A DNA stretch of 64,000 nucleotides. Source: Nannochloris sp. 'desiccata' (Eukaryota; Chlorophyta; Trebouxiophyceae; Chlorellales; Chlorellaceae). This document shows, one piece after another, positions 32,582 to 45,552 of this stretch. Positions within the stretch are counted from its first letter, which is position 1. Each line of letters begins with the position of its first letter. The notes under the pieces were generated by a model. The model saw only the letters and a list, made by a program, of their open reading frames with translations, was not told where the DNA came from and did not search any database. The stretch is taken from contig JAGTXX020000007.1 of assembly GCA_019044685.2 (NCBI GenBank), positions 682,001 to 746,000 on the forward strand. Direction: 5' to 3'. The position numbers and the translations under genes are program-made.

Positions 32582-32921
32582 TTGAAAAGTAATCAGATGA
32601 ATGTAAATGGATGTACTCTCGGAGTAGCTTTCAACAGAAAACAGAAACTTTTAATTTATTGATACTCAAGTCAAATGATCGCAGTCAGAGTTGGATCAGC
32701 TTTTGTCTCTCACGCACGCTTTTTGAATAATTTATATGATTAGATTGGTACCCACATTGCCGATTATTCAACCTTTACTTTTGATCGACTGCTGTCAAGC
32801 TTGCTTGACCTTCTTCCTGGCCCAAAGAATATGCTGTGCTTGAAGTTTAAACTTGCTATCTGCGTCAGATCACCATCATTGCGTCCTCACAAGAATTGCA
32901 TCTTATCGAAGCAATTACAAA
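32582..32921. other. Divergent intergenic region upstream of SQD1
   Basis: Short shared upstream region of the hydrolase (-) and SQD1 (+). No gene is seen. Confidence 0.5.
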
Positions 32922-34697
<1,776 letters not shown>

Positions 34698-35108
34698 AAG
34701 TAGGTTGAAGAGTTTCTTAAAACTTTAGATACCTATGCTCGTTGTTTTTCTTTTGAAGGTTGGTTGATATATTACTATAGAATATCCCTTTTTGTATGCT
34801 TTGGCATGAATTTCTCTACTCTGGCATATTTTCTTTCTTTTGTTGTTGTTTAAAGAGGAAGGGTCGGGAGCGGGGGAAAGCTTTGGCTTAGGGGACAGCA
34901 AGCACCGTTATAGATTAGTTAACAAAAGCGAAGTGCGAGATGTTTGAATGTTTATGAAACAATGAACAGTACCTTACCATACGCATAAGCATAATAATGA
35001 TATTTGATTGATATGATTCGATAAATTTTTCTGTTGTTGCTAACTTTTAAAATCTTTCTAGATTGTAATTTTTTGGGGGAAACAGCAAACACATTAGTTT
35101 AGGAAATT
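34698..35108. other. Convergent intergenic region
   Basis: 3' flanks of SQD1 and the following minus-strand gene. Nothing else is seen. Confidence 0.5.
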
Positions 35109-36120
35109 CTAATAAGATCCATCTCCATACATGCGTTGCTTGAATTTAGACACTCTTTGCGGTGCTGGTTGCTCTTGTAGGCTATCTATACAACTATTAA
35201 TAGCGGAAGGAAGTCTAGAGGTTGCTGTAGCAGGTTGCCGCTCAACTACTGCGCCAGTGAACGCCATCGGCCTAGATGCTGCTGCTGCTGGTGTTGTTGT
35301 TGTGGGAGCACCAGTAGTGCTAGTTTCCTTCTCATCAGCTTTGTTACTTGGTTTTTGTTCTCCTCTAGGTAGTAAAAACCCTCTTTTTATTCCAGGAGAA
35401 GCAGAAGCAGCAGGGGACTTTGCAGAGGGCTTGCTTGTTTTTTCCGTTTTTCCCAAAGCTGCTGCTGGGCTCTGTTCTTCTGCTGCTGCCAGCTCTAGTT
35501 CTTCCATCTCCTGCATCATTGATTCAAACGCATCATCATCAAACTCTACTTCTTCTGGTTCTCCTAAAGAATCTTCTTCATGATCTATCTTAGTGTCTCT
35601 TAATGCAGATGAAATTGCTGCTGCACCACCGTCATTACCACCACGTGCTCCTGTACTAATTACGTTCCCATCTGCATCCCATTCCTCTTGAATCTCTACA
35701 AATTCATCACCCTACAGATATAAAATAAAATGTTAGTATCAAGTCAAATCGCCAATTTATGAAAAGTGGTAGATGTAATTTTAGTAGTTCTAATATCTCA
35801 CCTCTTCATTCTGAACGATGCCGCCGCCAGAGTCCATATGATCTTGAAACGCTTTAAGCATAGCCCGCAGTTTATGAAATAAATAAATGGTGGCATATTG
35901 AGAATGTTTTATGGATCTATATTATTTGCAGAGCAGAAACGCTGGCACAATAATCAAGACATATAAGATCAGATTGATCATCGAATTTTAAACTCACGAT
36001 GACATCTTCTTTAGAGGGAGGCCTCGCAGGGTCCTCTTTCTCTTGCTTTGCTCTACTTGTTGCCATATTATGATAGTAATTAAGATGCCAACCAGGCTTG
36101 GATATTGAACTTGGCTTCAT
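35109..36120 (-). CDS. Acidic protein of unknown family (possibly URI/prefoldin-related); 5' exon junction unresolved
   Basis: The secure part is exon 35109-35711 joined through a phase-0 intron (donor GTGAGA, acceptor CTGTAG) to an exon ending at 35802. A further upstream exon 35998-36120 begins with ATG and ends in KEDVI at donor GTGAGT. Its phase does not fit the best acceptor before the middle exon (exon from 35916), which leaves a one-base discrepancy. Alternatively translation starts at the in-frame ATG 35861, giving about 220 aa. The middle exon encodes a helix (LFHKLRAMLKAFQDHM), followed by EFVEIQEEWDADGNV, an acidic patch (EEVEFDDDAFESMMQEMEELEL), a Ser/Ala/Pro/Thr linker, and the conserved-looking end VSKFKQRMYGD. 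That ending recalls the C-terminus of URI/Bud27 proteins, but the match is short and uncertain. Confidence 0.55.
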
Positions 36121-36683
36121 TTTTCACGGCCAGCTTTCTTCTCTCAACAACCGTGACGGCAGAGGCGCCCCCTGGCAAAATAAAACAAGTTGACTGCCGA
36201 GTTCGAAAAAGTCCTGAGTGAACTTCCGGCTTTAGTATTTCTTCTTTAAGTAGGACTCATGGTGTACTACGCTCTGTGAAAACGTCTTAGAAGTACTGTT
36301 AACTGAGAACAGGTCCCCAGCGGCTGAATATAATGTTTACAAAAAGTCTACAAAGCGGGGAGGATAATTAAACTATATAATACTGAAACAACAGTCTTAC
36401 GACTAATAGCTAGGGTAGTGAAAGGCATATGGCTAAAGAGAGAGAATGATGAGAAAAAACAATCTACTTTATATTTTATCTTGACCGGAGAGAGTCAAAA
36501 GTTATTTGTTGTCAAGAAGTCATCCAAGTGAATGCCAAAAAAGATCAAGCTCCAGCGAAGGTCAAGAGATTTTTGACCATGCTTTATAGGGTTGTGCATT
36601 TGCCAGCTAGGAAAAAGGGGCCATTCTCACTCTTTTGCAAGCGGCATCGATTAAAATTAAAAACCCCACAAAGAAGATGTCGC
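36121..36683. other. Intergenic region between two minus-strand genes
   Basis: No gene is supportable. It contains the promoter of the acidic protein gene and the 3' flank of the small membrane protein gene. Confidence 0.5.
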
Positions 36684-37349
36684 CTAAGAAGCATGACGGG
36701 CTACTACGTGGACAAGTACATCTTGATGAGTTTTCTCACTACCGTTTGAATCCTGTGGCGTGCTCGGTGTACGCGTCGAAGGACTACCAGAGGAGTGCTT
36801 GCTTTGGACTTTTGCCACAAGACGCTTGCTGCCGCCTGCTGCTATATGTTGTTGCTGGTGGATATTAGGACTGCTTGCTCCCACTAGATGCTCTCCTACA
36901 AGCATATCACTATTATCACCACTTCCACCTCCTGTTAACTTCGCTAAGAATGAAATAATAATAAACGGAAAGGCAAATTTGTAAAGCGCTAGAACCCAGT
37001 CAAGAATATTTTCTAAACAAGGGTGAGATCGAGTAGCTCTGTCCGCTAAAAACTGCCTAAATGCAGACTCCACGGCAGGGTCTGCATGCACAGAGTCCAT
37101 GAATTCTTGTACAAGACGTGATAATTCATTAAAGTCTGTTGTTACGTTGAGAATCGCTGCTTTCAAAGTGTGCGGCGCAGGTGGCGGCATCCGGAGTGAA
37201 GAGAAAAGTAAAGCAGGAGAATGGTACAGGAGAAATAATGCGCGGTTTATAATGCGTGCAGGAGTGAAGCCAAACCCGAATGCAATGGTAAACGCGAGAA
37301 GCACTGTCAGCTTGGGGCTGAGAGGGCAAGCCATGTTTTGTTGCCTCAT
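36684..37349 (-). CDS. Small membrane protein of unknown function (221 aa)
   Basis: A single exon, ATG 37349 to TAG 36684. Residues about 12-30 are hydrophobic (LTVLLAFTIAFGFGF) and could be a signal anchor. A second hydrophobic helix lies at about 115-137 (LENILDWVLALYKFAFPFIIISFLAKL). Between them is a helical segment (DFNELSRLVQEFMDSV, VESAFRQFLAD). The last 80 residues are Ser/Gly/Thr/His-rich and disordered. No family is recognised. A probable two-pass topology with both ends on the same side is an inference from hydrophobicity alone. Confidence 0.55.
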   Translation of the reverse strand: MRQQNMACPLSPKLTVLLAFTIAFGFGFTPARIINRALFLLYHSPALLFSSLRMPPPAPHTLKAAILNVTTDFNELSRLVQEFMDSVHADPAVESAFRQFLADRATRSHPCLENILDWVLALYKFAFPFIIISFLAKLTGGGSGDNSDMLVGEHLVGASSPNIHQQQHIAAGGSKRLVAKVQSKHSSGSPSTRTPSTPQDSNGSEKTHQDVLVHVVARHAS

Positions 37350-37853
37350 TGCACAACCAAAGAGGCAGAAAGTGTCGAGGGTACCGACCTTTGCTGGTTC
37401 TGTTGCTGGTGAGCTTTCCAGGTAACTCTCTAGGTATGCGCAGGTTATGGACGCAGACGTGGGCCAGATCGCCCAACAACTTTTTAAAAATGCAAGTTAT
37501 GCCAACTACTGGTCGAGACTGGTTTGGCCAGCAGACGCACCCTTTATAGCTTGGTTCAGTCTGCAAATCACGTTTTATAAGTTTACGACTTAAATTCTAT
37601 CCTTGACGTCCCTCTCATTAGGTGGTCTGACATTCAAAAAAAGTGCACTGCACCAGTTCAATTTCAAAATCCCATAGCCCTGCTTCAAATATCATAAGCT
37701 ATAGAATAACCATATTTATACACTGCACACGCAGATCAGTCCCTGGTGCCTGACAGGCGTGCAATTATTACATTGCTGGCAAATATCAATTCAAATTTTC
37801 CTACTCTGCAAGACATTGTACCAGGCTGCAGTTCCTCCTGTAAATCGCATAAA
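37350..37853. other. Divergent intergenic region
   Basis: Shared upstream region of two membrane-protein genes. The open frame upstream of 37854 starts only at a GTG (37746) and is probably 5' untranslated. Confidence 0.5.
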
Positions 37854-39461
37854 ATGGATAGATTTCCTAGCACGGAGCCCCAGAAGCGTGCAAGCTCCCC
37901 ACCTGGAGGATCTCTTCAAAAAGCTGCCACAACCTCGCTGGCAGCGGCCTGGTTAATTTACAGGTCCTTATTATCTGGCCCTGTTTCACAAGTCGTGCCT
38001 GGACCTACCCGGGAAGCAGTTTTCCAACTGTTTTGTGACATTAGAGCGAACGTACCAAAGGATAAACGTTTCTTACAGCGCCATGCAAAAGCCTTTACCC
38101 CACAGACACATCTTGGCTGGCTCGCCCTCTCGGGTGTCTTAGGCTATGTCGTTTCTGCTGCCCTCTTGGTAACGACCTTGAGCCTAGGCATTTCTGTCGC
38201 TGGGTTATCAATAGGCCTTATGGTTGTGCTGGCTACAGGGGCATTTTTAGCGTCTGCATTAGGGTTTATGGCATTTGTTTTGTTTACGTCTGCATTTGTA
38301 GTTGGTGCAGTAGCCTTAACTGCATTGTCTGGCTATGTGGTGGGCTCTTCATCTTTAGCTGTGATGCGTCATATTACTCAGCTTGTGTTTGGTGGCAATG
38401 GATCTATAAACTCCAGTCTCTCTTCTTCTGAGGGAATGCAGCAACAAACTAAAAATAAAAGCTCTACAACCACAGGTCCAACAACCATATCTGTTGCCAC
38501 CGATACGCCAGTAAATACTAGAGAAGCAGAGAAACCTACTACTCCTACCACTACAAGACTTAGTACATATGCAGTACCTCATGCGGTGTTACCTCCTATT
38601 AAAACTGCGTCACCCACCAAGAAAAGAAGTCACACAACACCCGCCACCTCTGTTCCATCGCCGCCCTCGGCTGCAACCGCGCACCAGTCTACTACTAATT
38701 CTCAGAAAGAAGAAGTAATCGCCCAATTGAAGGAGTCTCCATCATCATCTATGTCTACATCTACTGCTGCAGAGTGCAACGTACCTCCCTTAACTGCTGT
38801 AGCAGTGGAGCCAGTGGTGGCGGTGGCGGAACAAGAAATTGCCATCTCGCTTGAGAAAGAGAAAGAAAAACTCGTGGATGCGCTTCAAAACGAAGAAGGT
38901 GAGAGTCCAGCACCAGTATTTATTGCTGCTGCCCCCACGCGCATGAAATATGTTAATAAGCCCACTGTTATTGCTATTGAAACCACTAATAGTACGAAAC
39001 CTTTTGGTGCTCGTACTATTACAATGATGAAACCTGATAAGAATGAAAGGATAAAGACCTCTTCCCCTGCCCCGTTGCCTAGACCGCCGGTATCCAGTCT
39101 TGGTCTCCTCAAGCCTATCTCACCTCCTTCCTCTTCTGTCACCTCTCCTGCTGCCCAAGACACGTCGCTTTCATCCTCTTCTTTGTTATCGCCCATTGTG
39201 AATGTTGTTTCTAAAAATAACTCGATTGATTATAATGGTTCTTCTGGTGCCTTTACAGTCGTGATGCAGGGATGGAAAGAGCTTGAAAAGAAAGCAGAAA
39301 TGGAATTATCCAGTGGAGCTGCAGCAAAATTACCGTTACCTCGGAAAAAGAGGAAGAGTAAGAACAATAAAGGGAAATCCTCGAGTGGCAAATCTTCATC
39401 ACGACCTTTAGAAGGAGAAGTAATGGCGTCGACGTTAGATCCCAAGACTCCTGAAACGTAG
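37854..39461 (+). CDS. Membrane protein with a clustered hydrophobic core and long Ser/Thr/Pro tail (535 aa)
   Basis: A single exon with the start at the first ATG, 37854. Residues about 87-162 are almost continuously hydrophobic (LGWLALSGVLGYVVSAALLV, LSIGLMVVLATGAFLA, LGFMAFVLFTSAFVVGAVAL), enough for three to four close helices or hairpins without charged loops. The remaining 370 residues are disordered, rich in Ser, Thr and Pro, and end in a basic Lys-rich patch (PRKKRKSKNNKGK). Closely packed hairpins followed by a soluble tail are seen in lipid-droplet proteins such as oleosins and LDAF1/promethin, but the oleosin proline knot is absent. I do not assign a family. Confidence 0.65.
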   Translation: MDRFPSTEPQKRASSPPGGSLQKAATTSLAAAWLIYRSLLSGPVSQVVPGPTREAVFQLFCDIRANVPKDKRFLQRHAKAFTPQTHLGWLALSGVLGYVVSAALLVTTLSLGISVAGLSIGLMVVLATGAFLASALGFMAFVLFTSAFVVGAVALTALSGYVVGSSSLAVMRHITQLVFGGNGSINSSLSSSEGMQQQTKNKSSTTTGPTTISVATDTPVNTREAEKPTTPTTTRLSTYAVPHAVLPPIKTASPTKKRSHTTPATSVPSPPSAATAHQSTTNSQKEEVIAQLKESPSSSMSTSTAAECNVPPLTAVAVEPVVAVAEQEIAISLEKEKEKLVDALQNEEGESPAPVFIAAAPTRMKYVNKPTVIAIETTNSTKPFGARTITMMKPDKNERIKTSSPAPLPRPPVSSLGLLKPISPPSSSVTSPAAQDTSLSSSSLLSPIVNVVSKNNSIDYNGSSGAFTVVMQGWKELEKKAEMELSSGAAAKLPLPRKKRKSKNNKGKSSSGKSSSRPLEGEVMASTLDPKTPET

Positions 39462-39751
39462 TAAATTAAATGATAAGAAAAGCAAATATTCTGTGCATAC
39501 CGACCACTCTTCTTGATTTCTCAAGGGTGAATTGATATATTTTCTAGCGTTTTTATCTGGCTAAATGAATCAGTGATTAGTAGCGTTTAGTGTATTTAGA
39601 TTGTTCGTATTTTAAAACAATTATTGAAAAGAATGAGTTGGCCCCGAAAGGATTGTGCCGAAACAAGCACCGTGACGATATTACTATCAAGAGATTTCGT
39701 TGAGATTTTCTAACAAAAAACGAAGCATAAATAGCTAGGGAAAGTCATTCT

Positions 39752-41963
39752 ATGGCGCATTCTTATAATACGATGGATGAAGAAGAGGACACAGGCCGCT
39801 GGGCCGATCTGCCTCCGGAAATTGTGCAAGGCATCGCAGATGTGCATTTTAAGCCAGCAGCAAGATGCTCTAATAGCCCATACCAGATTGCGCAGATGCG
39901 GCTCGTTTGCAGGAGCTGGGCTCGTGCAATACATATAAATGGTATGTTCTGTCCCCAAGATAGAGCATTTACTCCATTTTTTCCATGAAACATTTCATCT
40001 TGGGGCTAGCCATGTAATCTAACATTCAACCTCTCTGTTTGCAGGTATTTATGGTGATGTCCGTATTCATCGTTGGGTGAAAGAAATAAACGACGATGGG
40101 TATGCACAAAGCATCATCGCTGCTAGGATAACTGCGCCAGCACTTACCGCCGGGTCTGGCTCAATCTTGTACACCGCTGCTTTAGCTTGCTCTAATCTTC
40201 GTTCTTTGAGGCTAGACAGCGTCAGACACGAGGCTCTTTTTGATTTGAAGCACCTCTCGAACACTTTGGAGAAGCTGAAAGCTCGTGTACTATGGCCAAA
40301 GCTTCCCGAAGGCTACTTGTTAGATCGCCCAACATGGCTGGGGTTTTTTACATGGACAACCTGCTTGGATAAGATTAGATATCTTGAAATTCAACCTCTA
40401 AATAATCCTACGTATATTGGAATCAAAGAAATTGTGGAATGTCTCCCTACAAAGCATCTAGCGCATCTGCAGCTCTCTCAGTGTGTGGCTCCGTCGGACT
40501 TAAAGGCTGCAGACTTCACTCACTTCAACAAGCTTCAATTTCTGTCGGTTCGTGAATGTCACTTTAAAACCTCGGAAATACGCGAATTGCAAAAGATACT
40601 GCCATACTTGTATGGAATTGAATGCATCCAGCATAAAGCAAGAGATGCCCATCGCCTGTTGCAAGGTAATCAAGAGCCAAGCAACAAAGCTACCTGTGGT
40701 CTTAGCCACCTGCACCTCTGCCTCAACTTTTCTACGGAGGAGTCTGCAAAGTTTGAAGAACTTCGACGGAACCAAACAACAAAATCCTTACCACTCAGCC
40801 CTAAGTTAAAAAGTATCTTCATTTCCTTTTCTGGAAATCCAAGCTGTGTTCTTTCACTGTACTACCCTTTTGTTTCTTCCTGTACTCCACCTCCGAACTT
40901 GGATTCCTTGACTCTACAAAGTTCATTGGCTTCTGTAGAGAACGTTGCATACGATGGTCAACTCCGTTCTCTACGCAGCTTGATTTTAAAACCTCACCAC
41001 GCTTTAAAGGGTTTTCAGTACTTGCCGCCAATTGACTGCCGCTACTTACCTGGGCTCTCTACCATGCGCCAACTTACTGAATTGGATTTAAGCTTCCAAA
41101 CTATTGAAGAGAACTTTAAAGAAAGCGTCCCTAATATTTTAGGTATTATGAAAAAGCTGAAACGTTTGCGCCTTGATAGTCTTAAAGGGAGCACCTGTAT
41201 GTTGGGACCTGTGGTTGAAATGGATGATTTATGCTCTTTACAGCTACACAACTGCGCTTTTCATGATTTGTGGTTGCTGAAAGTGATATTACAATCACGG
41301 AGTGCATCGCTCCATGAATTGGAGTACAGCTCAAAAGATTGTCCTGGGTGTGCTAGCTGCATATTCAACGTCATAGCACATGCTGTGCCGGAAATGGCTC
41401 GATTGAAAAAACTTCATATCCATGAACAGACTGCACATTCTCTCTGTACAGACGAAGGTTGTTCAGAGTTATCAGCTTTGAATGCTCTTCCACAAGCGCT
41501 TGCTAAATGCACTGGTCTCACAGATGTACGGGTGTCACCTGTATGTAATCAACATGATGTGTCTTTGTATTTTTTGCCCAACTGGATTGATCTGTCGGCA
41601 CTCACTAAACTTTGCAATCTTTCAATAGATACGAGATCTGGCTGGAATTTAGACAGCTGTTCTGCTATATGTTGCTCGTTAATTTATCTTCAAGAGCTTC
41701 GAATCGCAGATTATAAAGATCTTGATAAAACAATTGTGGACGTGAACTGGCTGATTGAAGTCGCTCGCCTGCCGCTTCTCAAGGACCTCTTGTTGCGCGG
41801 CTGCAGATTACTTAATTTGCCTCTAGATTTGAAACCTCTAGTGAAAGCTCCTTCCCTTATGTTTGTTAGTCTTATGGGCAAAGGTATACAACATCCATAT
41901 GCAATGGCTGGGCGAGTAGAAGAGATTCTTCCTAATATACAAAAATGCAATGTAGTACAGTAA
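39752..41963 (+). CDS. F-box protein with C-terminal leucine-rich repeats (702 aa)
   Basis: Two exons, 39752-39941 and 40045-41963 (donor GTATGT, acceptor TTGCAG, phase 1). The F-box sits at residues about 16-60, spanning toward the splice junction: RWADLPPEIVQGIADVHF, then QMRLVCRSWARAIHING. From about 75 on, irregular leucine-rich repeats follow (CSNLRSLRLDSV, LAHLQLSQCV, LQFLSVRECHF, LKRLRLDSLKG, LCSLQLHNCAF, LKDLLLRGCRL). F-box/LRR proteins are substrate receptors of SCF ubiquitin ligases: the F-box binds SKP1 and the repeats bind the target. The target is unknown. Confidence 0.82.
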
Positions 41964-42348
41964 TTTGTACTTTTCTAAAGTAGTCTATTGGCCTATTTCA
42001 GATTTAGGGATTCAATTCAGTATCGATATTGGTTTTAATATGAAAGAAACTATTTAAATACATTGTAAAGGCGTCGCAGAAATATTCTGTTCCATTATTT
42101 GGGGAATACTACACTGTATGTCAAACATTATTGCATTTATTATTATTTGGAAACAACAACGATCCTAGGGTATTTTGTTTATCGTTTATCTCACAGAATG
42201 AGCTCCTTCAGGAGAGAAGCAACTTACTGAAGATTGACGTAGCAAGCTGTCTTTTGTTTTTACACGTCACTAGCGCATCCATTTATTTATTTTTTCCCGT
42301 TGAGAATTTTCATATCTCCACTTTAAAAACGTATAGCATAATTCAATT
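41964..42348. other. Convergent intergenic region
   Basis: AT-rich 3' flanks of the F-box and rhomboid genes. No gene is seen. Confidence 0.5.
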
Positions 42349-43364
42349 TTAATCCAATACTTTTCTAGGTGGTGTAGCTAATGCTTCTACCGGTGGATCA
42401 TCAATCAACCACACCCCAGATTCTCCTTTTACTCTGCACAGCTCATATCTTGGACCAAGTAATAGCGCAGCTAGAATTCCACCGAGGAGGCCACCCAGAT
42501 GGCCAAATTCATCAATTTGAGGTAAATAGAACCCAGTTCCTAAATTTAAGATAATAATTATCAGCAATCTGAACTGTAGTGTGTTGAATCGAGACCCAAA
42601 TAGTTGCCTATTACGCCAAAAGTAGACACTCAAAGCGCCAGAAAGGCCAAAAATAGCTCCAGAAGCACCTAAACTTGGCATATCATCACCTAAATACGAC
42701 GCAAAGTCACCAGCAAATGCAGCAAAGAGATATATAGCTAGGAAACGTTGCCTCCCACAGGTCCATTCAGTGATTGGGCCTAGAGAATGCAAAGACAGCA
42801 TATTGACTAATAGGTGCGTGGGTGAGCCATGAAGAAAGGCCGGTGAAATGAATCGCCATATTTGCCCTTGATTAATTAATTCATTGGATTTAATACCAAA
42901 TAATGTGACCTCTGGAATTGCTACTTGTAGTACAAAAATAATTACGTTGGCTACAATTAAAGAATCTGATAAAAGGCGGGCGGGGCTGCCTCCAGGAATT
43001 TCTGGTAGATTTTCGGTGTGGTGGGGAGGCTCTTCCGAAGATAGAGGAGGCTCAGACTCTATGTAATTAGACTCATCATATGATCTGTAACAAAAAAAGA
43101 AGGAAGTGAATGAATGATTAACAATAAATTACTTTTTGGCGTTCGGAGCAAAATTTTGAACATTTGTTGAAATGAAAAAAGGAAGCTGTTGACAAAATTT
43201 AAAAACAAGCCGCAATAATTAAAAACGTGCCTAAAAGCAAATGTTTTAGAATGTAATGAACGAAAAGGCCCGCTAATTCGCAGTGGGCGTGTTGGAATAG
43301 TTCTTAACAATTTTGATTTCCAAGATGTGATCTCTGTCCGAGGTGTGAGTTGCGAGAGCAGCAT
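42349..43364 (-). CDS. Rhomboid intramembrane serine protease
   Basis: The main exon is 42349-43084, preceded by a good acceptor (TTTTTTTGTTACAG). Its frame runs SYDESNYIESEPP, then a helix (LIVANVIIFVLQVAIP), GQIWRFISPAFLHGSPTHLLVN, a helix with the catalytic Ser in SLGASGAIFGLSGAL, and the catalytic His in DEFGHLGGLLGG. WR, H-x-x-x-N, GxSG and the GHxxG motif are all present, so an active protease is expected. A candidate first exon starts at ATG 43364 and is Ser/Arg/Thr-rich, like an organelle transit peptide. No donor with matching phase and a strong consensus is visible between 43100 and 43364, so the 5' junction is unresolved. Plastid or mitochondrial location is likely. Confidence 0.82.
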
Positions 43365-43780
43365 TGTGCAAGCGCATCCCTTTATAAACCTAAGTAATCT
43401 TAGCTTTGAAAGTTAATTCTTTTTGCCTGAGACCAGCCAACTGGCATTAAATGGTCTCGGAAGTTAAGCCTACGTGGCAGCAGACTACTATTAATACTAG
43501 TAGTCTCCAGCTGGACATCGAGCTGTTTACAAGTACATAATACCAGAACAAAAGCAGGACAATATGCTATAGCTTCTGTGCTGCACAAGACACAGTAATC
43601 CAATCGTCTCATCGCGCAATAAGATGTATGAATATTCTCAAGAAAGTTCAAGTACCGCCACCATTTCCACTGCACAACATAAACATTCTCTTAAGAAGAA
43701 AAGTGCCAATTTTACGTTACAGAGTGAGCTCCGATGAGGAACTTCTTAAGAGCAAGCTGGTAAGATTGTTGAAGATATTC
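43365..43780. other. Intergenic region between rhomboid and bestrophin-like genes, with two hairpins
   Basis: No protein gene is seen. Two strong inverted repeats lie close together: GAGACCA 43429-43435 with TGGTCTC 43452-43458, and AGACTACTA 43482-43490 with TAGTAGTCT 43498-43506. They lie downstream of the bestrophin stop codon. Confidence 0.6.
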
Positions 43781-45109
43781 TTATTCTGCTTGAATCCTTA
43801 AATTGCTTACATCACTTTCAAATTTCGCCCGCCGCACCAGCTCAGATGCAGATACTTTTCTAGTCACCACATCAATGCTTTCACCATTCCCACCTCCTCC
43901 ATTATTGCCAGCATCTTCGCCACTCTCTGCATTCTGTATTTCTAACATTTCTACAATATTACCTCTTATGGTGCTACAAACAACCTCTAATGGTAGAATC
44001 GAAAAGGGCTCCTCGATAAGAACACCAATATCTTCAACCCCTAGGGTTAGTGCAGAAATAACAAAGCAAGTGGGCACCATCCCCCAATGCAATGGTTCCC
44101 ACAAAGCAAATGGCAATGCGGACAGCCAAATAATCATGAATCTAGATGTATGCCTGGAATATGCAAGTGGAATAGGTGTAGATAGAATGCGTTCACAGGT
44201 GCCAGCGACATCTTCAATTGCCGTCAAGTTCATATCCATATTAAGAATCAAGGTGCTGTTAGCACTAGGCAGAACTCGTGCCAGCTCTCGCAGTACCGTT
44301 GAAAGAACTTGCAAAGCATAGTTGGGTCGATGCTGGGTAGCTGCTAAAGCTACAAGCTCAGCGTATGGCAAAATATCCAACTCTGCAAGCTCTACAATAG
44401 CATCTTCATCCACTCGCAAATGACATTTTAAAGAAATAGAGAAGGCTATAATCCACCGACAGAGCATGTCTCTCAAGGCGTGTTCTTTTTCAGGACACCA
44501 GGTAAGACCTTGGCGAACTAAATCCCTACTACGGTTGACTAATATGCCCCACGATTTCCGTGCATCAAGCCAACGAGCGTAAGATGCATTCGTTCGAAAG
44601 ACCAGGAGTAAACCCAAGACGGTTGAGGTCAACAAGAGTGGTTGCGCAGAATTAAAAATTACAATATTTCGAATATTCTCAGGAGTTTCTATTATTCCAC
44701 AATCTACTGATTGGTGGAATGTTGCCACTGAAGTTGATAATGCTGCTACAAAGGATAATGTCGGGGCAAGTCCACGTATCATTCTACTTGTAAATATCCC
44801 AGACATATGCCTTGTATAACGCGTCGTGCTCCTATGAGCTGCCCAGCGATCAAAGTCGAAGACAGTGCGTAGACGCGCCCTTGATGATTCTTTATACTCA
44901 TCTCTATCAAGGCGGGGTGGTTCTAGGGCGGGCAGTGCGGTTTCTAAAATAGAAGGGTCTTGGAGCTCTTTAAAGCTCCGACACAGATGACGGGTATTAC
45001 CTGTTGCGCTAAGTACTGGCTTCTTTATGTTGGGCTTTGCCAGGGGTGTTGGTCGAGTTTGACAAGTGGGCTTGGCAACCCTCACTGAGGTTATAACAGA
45101 AGTGATCAT
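43781..45109 (-). CDS. Bestrophin-like anion channel, plastid type (copy 1)
   Basis: A single exon of 442 aa, ATG 45109. The first about 75 residues are Thr/Arg/Pro-rich and may be a transit peptide. The bestrophin/UPF0187 core shows WAAHRSTTRYTRHMSGIF, a helix ending LLLVFRTNASYARWLDARK, WGILVNRSRDLVRQ, RWIIAFSISLK, CERILSTPIPLAYSRHTSRF, WLSALPFALW and VGVLIEEPFSILPLE-like residues (EDIGVLIEEPF). These blocks match plant VCCN1-type thylakoid chloride channels and the algal BST proteins implicated in bicarbonate supply to the lumen. The C-terminal tail is Gly/Asn-rich. It is head to head with a second copy. Ion selectivity cannot be told from the sequence. Confidence 0.9.
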   Translation of the reverse strand: MITSVITSVRVAKPTCQTRPTPLAKPNIKKPVLSATGNTRHLCRSFKELQDPSILETALPALEPPRLDRDEYKESSRARLRTVFDFDRWAAHRSTTRYTRHMSGIFTSRMIRGLAPTLSFVAALSTSVATFHQSVDCGIIETPENIRNIVIFNSAQPLLLTSTVLGLLLVFRTNASYARWLDARKSWGILVNRSRDLVRQGLTWCPEKEHALRDMLCRWIIAFSISLKCHLRVDEDAIVELAELDILPYAELVALAATQHRPNYALQVLSTVLRELARVLPSANSTLILNMDMNLTAIEDVAGTCERILSTPIPLAYSRHTSRFMIIWLSALPFALWEPLHWGMVPTCFVISALTLGVEDIGVLIEEPFSILPLEVVCSTIRGNIVEMLEIQNAESGEDAGNNGGGGNGESIDVVTRKVSASELVRRAKFESDVSNLRIQAE

Positions 45110-45552
45110 CTTGCTGGAAGCTATTACCGTTACGCTGCCACCCCACCATTATCTGTATCTGCTTAAATAATTGCGCTTTATGGAACATAATTATTTCGTT
45201 GCGGGCTGGTTCAAATAGAAGAGAGCGAAAGCGCGCCAAAAGTGCTTCAAAATTTCGACACCTAGAATAGAACTCCAATCAGAGCGCTTTTTTGATGCTA
45301 ATTAAATCACGAAACCTTAGCAACCACGAAACCTTATCGATCAGTTCATAATCTCGACAATACGGAGCGCAGATAGGCGCCCAGGTGACTGCTGCGCTAT
45401 ATATAAATAAAGGCATGCCTATAAGTGCTACAAATTGGAAGTAAACGGATTAAGTTATTTGGAAGACGACATTTTTAGAATACAATCAACTAAGAGACCC
45501 ATTCTGGAATTGCCTTTCACAACGAAAACCGAAGCTTTTAAACTTTGACAGT
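45110..45552. promoter_or_regulatory. Bidirectional promoter region between two bestrophin-like genes
   Basis: A 443-bp gap between two divergent start codons. A TATA-like stretch (TATATATAAATA, 45398-45409) lies about 145 bp upstream of the + gene start and could serve it. The shared gap suggests co-regulation; no defined operator is recognised. Confidence 0.45.

Noticed and set aside
43452..43472. Short similarity to the 5S rRNA interior (CGGAAGTTAAGC)
   Set aside because: Only about a dozen bases agree. The flanking sequence does not fold as 5S helices and no matching 5' or 3' stem is present.
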